Shown here piece after piece: positions 60,916-64,000 of a stretch of 64,000 nucleotides of DNA. Under the pieces are notes generated by a model. It worked only from the letters and a program-made list of their open reading frames with translations, was not told the origin of the DNA and searched no databases. Source of the stretch: Fructobacillus durionis (GTDB lineage Bacteria; Bacillota; Bacilli; Lactobacillales; Lactobacillaceae); assembly GCF_900112405.1 (NCBI RefSeq), contig NZ_FOLI01000001.1:434001-498000 (forward strand). Reading direction: 5' to 3'. The position numbers and the translations under genes are program-made. Numbering within the stretch: the first letter of the stretch is position 1; each line of letters opens with the position of its first letter.

Positions 60916-62106
60916 TTACAACTTGTCACCGAAGAGGTCGCCCAAAGTAGCGGCACCTTCATCTTCTTGTTGGTAAGCTGCAACATCGGCACGTGAAGCA
61001 CCGTTTGAATCTTGGTTATCTTCACGCTTGTTAGCAGGCTTTTCTTCCAAAGCCTTCATTGACAATGAGATACGTTCTTCTTGTGGCTTAACGTCCAAGA
61101 CTTGTACCTTAACCTTGTCACCTGACTTCAAAACGTCAGCTGGGTTTTCAACACGCTTGTGTGAAATTTGTGAAACGTGAACCAAACCTTCGATACCAGG
61201 GAAGATTTCAACGAAAGCACCGAAGTCCTTAACGCGCTTAACAGTTCCTTCAAGAACAGTACCAGCTGGTGCCTTTTCAGCAACTTCATCCCAAGGTCCT
61301 GGTTGAGTTGCCTTGATTGACAATGAAATACGTCCACGTTCAGTATCCAAGGCCAAAATCTTAACGTTAACCTTTTCACCCTTTGACAATACGTCAGCTG
61401 GGTTCTTAACACGGTCGTGTGAGATTTCAGAAACGTGAACCAAACCGTCAACGCCACCCAAATCAACGAATGCACCGAAGTCAGTCAAACGAGCAACAGT
61501 ACCTTCAACAACTTCACCAACAGTCAAACGTGAGAAGGCTTCTTGCAACTTTTCAGCACGTTCTTGTGCGGCAACAGCCTTACGTGACAAGATCAAACGA
61601 GCCTTGGCTGGGTCGATTTCGATAACTTCAGCCTTGATGTCTTGTCCCTTAAATTGGTTCAAATCAGAAACGAAGCGTTCTGCAACCATTGATGCTGGAA
61701 CGAATCCGCGGATTCCTTGTACATCAACAATCAAACCACCGCGAACGGCGTTCAAAACAGTTGCATCAACTACATCGCCTTCAGCAAATGAGAGCTTTTC
61801 CCATGCCTTGCGGGCTTCCAAACGCTTCTTTGACAAGAGGTATGCAACCCCTTCCTTGTCTGAAGTTACGTTAGAAACAACAACAGTTTCAATTGTGTCT
61901 CCAACCTTCAAGTCGTCGGCCAAGTTGACGCTACGATCGTCAGAGTACTCACGCGCTGGCACAACTCCTTCTTCACCGGTATGCAAACCGATAACCGCTT
62001 GGTTATCGTTGTCGATGGCCAAAACTTCACCAGTTACGACATCCCCTACCTTAATTTGATCAGCACTTTCAAGAGCTGCTAGTAATTCGCTGTTTGTATC
62101 ACTCAT
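60916..62106 (-). CDS. rpsA: 30S ribosomal protein S1
   Basis: 396 residues from the ATG at 62106; a reading 43 codons longer begins in an AT-rich leader without a ribosome site. Four S1 RNA-binding repeats: VGDVVTGEVLAIDNDNQAVI, EGDVVDATVLNAVRGGLIVD, VGEVVEGTVARLTDFGAFVD and AGTVLEGTVKRVKDFGAFVE. The four-repeat form is typical of low-GC Gram-positives. AGGAGG lies 12 bases before the ATG, unusually far. Confidence 0.95.
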   Translation of the reverse strand: MSDTNSELLAALESADQIKVGDVVTGEVLAIDNDNQAVIGLHTGEEGVVPAREYSDDRSVNLADDLKVGDTIETVVVSNVTSDKEGVAYLLSKKRLEARKAWEKLSFAEGDVVDATVLNAVRGGLIVDVQGIRGFVPASMVAERFVSDLNQFKGQDIKAEVIEIDPAKARLILSRKAVAAQERAEKLQEAFSRLTVGEVVEGTVARLTDFGAFVDLGGVDGLVHVSEISHDRVKNPADVLSKGEKVNVKILALDTERGRISLSIKATQPGPWDEVAEKAPAGTVLEGTVKRVKDFGAFVEIFPGIEGLVHVSQISHKRVENPADVLKSGDKVKVQVLDVKPQEERISLSMKALEEKPANKREDNQDSNGASRADVAAYQQEDEGAATLGDLFGDKL

Positions 62107-62282
62107 GACGTCAAACGTCCTCCTACATTTACACTTATAAGGGTATTTTATCAGAGCTTCGAGACTTTTCCTAGTATTAATTAGAAAAAAATTAACTGAT
62201 TCGTAATAATTAATCAAAACTCGTGCTCGAACCACACACTTATTACTTACATTTTAGCAGATTTTTTACTATTTTAGCAAGA

Positions 62283-62315
62283 AAAAAGCACCAAGCTTTA
62301 GGCTTGATGCTCTTC
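62283..62315 (-). terminator. Terminator at the end of cmk
   Basis: On the minus strand AGCATCAAGCC pairs with GCTTGGTGCT; the stem overlaps the cmk stop codon and is followed by TTTT. Confidence 0.82.
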
Positions 62316-62978
62316 GATAATTGTTTTGATTTTAGAAACGACACCGTCAATGCTAATACCCGTTGTATCAACTTCAATGGCATCCTTTGCTTTAACAAGT
62401 GGTGAAATGGCACGGTGTGAATCCTTGTAGTCACGCTCTTCAATTTCTTTCTTGAGCGTTTCGAGATCAACATCCATCCCCTTGGCCTTGTTTTCCTTGT
62501 AACGACGCTCGGCACGTTCAGCAACCGATGCAATCAAGAAAATCTTAACCTGGGCGTTTGGAAGAACGGTCGTTCCAATGTCACGACCATCCATAATCAC
62601 TGGGTTTGATTCGGTCATTTCACGCTGCTTATTAACCAAGTCCGCTCGGACAGCTGCGTATGAAGAAACTAGTGAAACGTTATTGGTAATCTCAGTTGAA
62701 CGAATCTCTTCCGTGACTTCCTCACCATTCAAGAAAACCTTTTGTACGGGAGTGCCAGGCTTGAAATCAATGGTAATTCCTGGCAACAAAGCAGTGATTC
62801 CGGCTTCATCATCATAAGAAAGACCCGCCTTCTTAGCAGCAACAGTGATTGCTCGGTACATGGCACCAGTATCTACATAAACATAATGTAGTTGGTTAGC
62901 CAGTATTTTAGCAATCGTTGACTTTCCGGCTGAAGCCGGTCCATCAATAGCAACTTGGAAAAAAGCGGGTTTTGTCAT
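62298..62978 (-). CDS. cmk: Cytidylate kinase
   Basis: 226 residues. Phosphorylates CMP and dCMP. P-loop [16 protein letters not shown] (13-28), GAMYRAIT, and the [11 protein letters not shown] motif. First of the cmk-rpsA-der-hup cluster; it has its own terminator. Confidence 0.96.
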   Translation of the reverse strand: MTKPAFFQVAIDGPASAGKSTIAKILANQLHYVYVDTGAMYRAITVAAKKAGLSYDDEAGITALLPGITIDFKPGTPVQKVFLNGEEVTEEIRSTEITNNVSLVSSYAAVRADLVNKQREMTESNPVIMDGRDIGTTVLPNAQVKIFLIASVAERAERRYKENKAKGMDVDLETLKKEIEERDYKDSHRAISPLVKAKDAIEVDTTGISIDGVVSKIKTIIEEHQA

Positions 62979-62998
62979 GATTAATTTACTACCTTCAA

Positions 62999-63517
62999 TT
63001 ACTTAATCTTCAATGCTTGTCCAGCATATTGAGAATAGTTTGTCGTGGTTACGCCAGGGTTTAATGCACAAATATTAGCTGGTGAGGTATTGTGTGTAAT
63101 CGCAAAGTTGTACAAAGTCTGATTAGCTGCTAGAACAGCAGTATCAGCATTCGCTGCGGTTGCAGCAGCCTGTTGTTCAGATGAAGCAGCTGCAGCAGAT
63201 GATGAAGCTGAGCTTGCAGCAGCTGATGAACTGCTATCAGCGGTATCTGATGACGCTTGGGTAGCATCTGATGATGAGCTGGCTGTGCTTGCCTGCTTGC
63301 TATGCTTTGGCTTATCTGATGAAGACGTACTTGTCTTCGTCAACTTTGGTTGATTCTTCATCATACCGTAGACTGGCGCTGAAGCTAACAAGAACAAGGA
63401 AAGGAAAACCAAGAAGACGACGAGGCCACCATGGTTCTTCTCCTGCTTTTGCTTATTTTCTTTTTTAGGTCCATCAAATCGGTTCTTACGTGATAGAACG
63501 ACACCTTCGTTATTCAT
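62999..63517 (-). CDS. LysM domain protein with N-terminal membrane anchor
   Basis: 172 residues from the ATG at 63517, set by GGAGG; an upstream start at 63538 overlaps that site. Positively charged cytosolic head (1-30), one helix (31-50), a Ser/Ala/Thr-rich linker (about 60-130) and a C-terminal LysM (133-172: [20 protein letters not shown]). Cell-wall-bound. Similar proteins sit upstream of cmk in many lactobacilli. No catalytic domain. Confidence 0.88.
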   Translation of the reverse strand: MNNEGVVLSRKNRFDGPKKENKQKQEKNHGGLVVFLVFLSLFLLASAPVYGMMKNQPKLTKTSTSSSDKPKHSKQASTASSSSDATQASSDTADSSSSAAASSASSSAAAASSEQQAAATAANADTAVLAANQTLYNFAITHNTSPANICALNPGVTTTNYSQYAGQALKIK

Positions 63518-63588
63518 TGGGTATGCCTCCAATTTCATTCGTATTTTCAGTCTAACACGAATTAGTTGGAGAAATTGATAACCTTTTC

Positions 63589-64000
63589 TTAAGGTTGAAA
63601 GACTTTCTTAAAAGGTGCTAAGACCGATAAAGTCGCGTAACTCGCCACGTACCAAACAATACCCTCAATCAGGTTGAATGGTAGGACCATTCCCCATAGG
63701 TAAACCTTGATTCCAATGAACTTCGCAATGTCAAAGTGTGCCATTGATGAATAGAGCGGAATTGCCCAAATGATATTCATCATAATAGCGACCAGGGTCA
63801 TCAGTGCCATCGCGGCAATCAAAGCCAGCACTTGCTTCAAAAATGGATACTTACTTAAGACCTGTACTTTCCAGATCAATGCAATGGCTAAAACGAAAGC
63901 GATAGCAACGGCCAAGTTCACCGGCATCCCGATGTAGGTGTTCACCCCTTCATTGAAAATCACAATTTTCAATATTGTTCGAACAACCAGCACTAATACC
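63589..64000 (-). CDS. ECF riboflavin-type S component (RibU-like), 5' end beyond the window
   Basis: At least 137 codons, open at the right edge. Four hydrophobic helices. MVLPFNLIEGIVWYVASYA at the end resembles the RibU C-terminus (PFNLIKG type). Truncated by the window, not by mutation: the frame continues to 64000. Riboflavin is the probable ligand; another vitamin is possible. Confidence 0.75.
   Translation of the reverse strand, partial: VLVLVVRTILKIVIFNEGVNTYIGMPVNLAVAIAFVLAIALIWKVQVLSKYPFLKQVLALIAAMALMTLVAIMMNIIWAIPLYSSMAHFDIAKFIGIKVYLWGMVLPFNLIEGIVWYVASYATLSVLAPFKKVFQP

Noticed and set aside
62107-62235. 43-codon extension of ribosomal protein S1
   Set aside because: AT-rich, composition unlike S1, and family proteins begin at MSD/MSE-like starts as at 62106.

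Overview
The window is a contiguous stretch of a low-to-moderate GC Gram-positive chromosome, very probably a heterofermentative lactic acid bacterium of the Leuconostoc/Weissella/Fructobacillus group. I judge this from the gene content: alsD-alsS acetoin genes, H2O-forming NADH oxidase, ROK fructokinase next to pgi, BrnQ carriers, ECF vitamin transporters, CcpA-type cre boxes, and the cmk-rpsA-der-hup order of Firmicutes. The genus is a guess. I saw no rRNA, tRNA, CRISPR array, insertion sequence or prophage.

Layout. 0-6.4 kb: a truncated NAD-binding epimerase, a TetR regulator, an acetyltransferase, an S9 peptidase, an orphan methionine-type binding protein (metQ) and an SDR enzyme, with fragments showing that a TetR/SDR convergent pair was duplicated and then decayed reciprocally. 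6.5-9.6 kb: alsS, alsD and a MarR regulator. 9.7-13.1 kb: purine salvage (guanine-class riboswitch, xanthine permease, xpt, guaC). 13.2-22 kb: acetyltransferase, P-type cation ATPase with a 54-residue membrane protein encoded upstream, multicopper oxidase, UvrA-like protein, DUF1003 protein. 22-27 kb: a MerR-controlled efflux/reductase operon and alcohol dehydrogenase, then a PadR/membrane protein pair. 27-30.2 kb: two paralogous BrnQ carriers. 30.3-34.7 kb: thiT, a TetR-controlled ABC exporter and a DUF915 hydrolase. 35-38.5 kb: a sugar transporter with an alpha-1,6-glucosidase, preceded by a duplicated scrK promoter. 38.5-42.2 kb: tautomerase and tenA-thiDE-thiM. 42.2-54 kb: MarR, two UhpT-like antiporters, PH-domain pair, proC, pgi-scrK, amino acid permease and LysR. 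54-57 kb: ykoEDC-type ECF transporter. 57-64 kb: HdeD-like protein, nox, hup, der, rpsA, cmk, a LysM protein and a truncated ribU-like gene.

How it works together. Thiamine is salvaged rather than made from scratch here: three TPP riboswitches control thiT, tenA-thiDE-thiM and ykoEDC. Fructose and isomalto-oligosaccharides are routed to glucose 6-phosphate under apparent catabolite control.

The most interesting signal is a set of three leader-peptide attenuators on amino-acid uptake genes. A 12-residue Met-rich peptide precedes metQ. An 18-residue peptide with III-S-III precedes one brnQ, and an 18-residue peptide with VVV-S-VVI precedes the other. In all three the leader stop codon touches the first element of a five-segment chain of mutually exclusive RNA helices ending in an intrinsic terminator. 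All coordinates and pairings were read by eye; nothing was folded or searched computationally.
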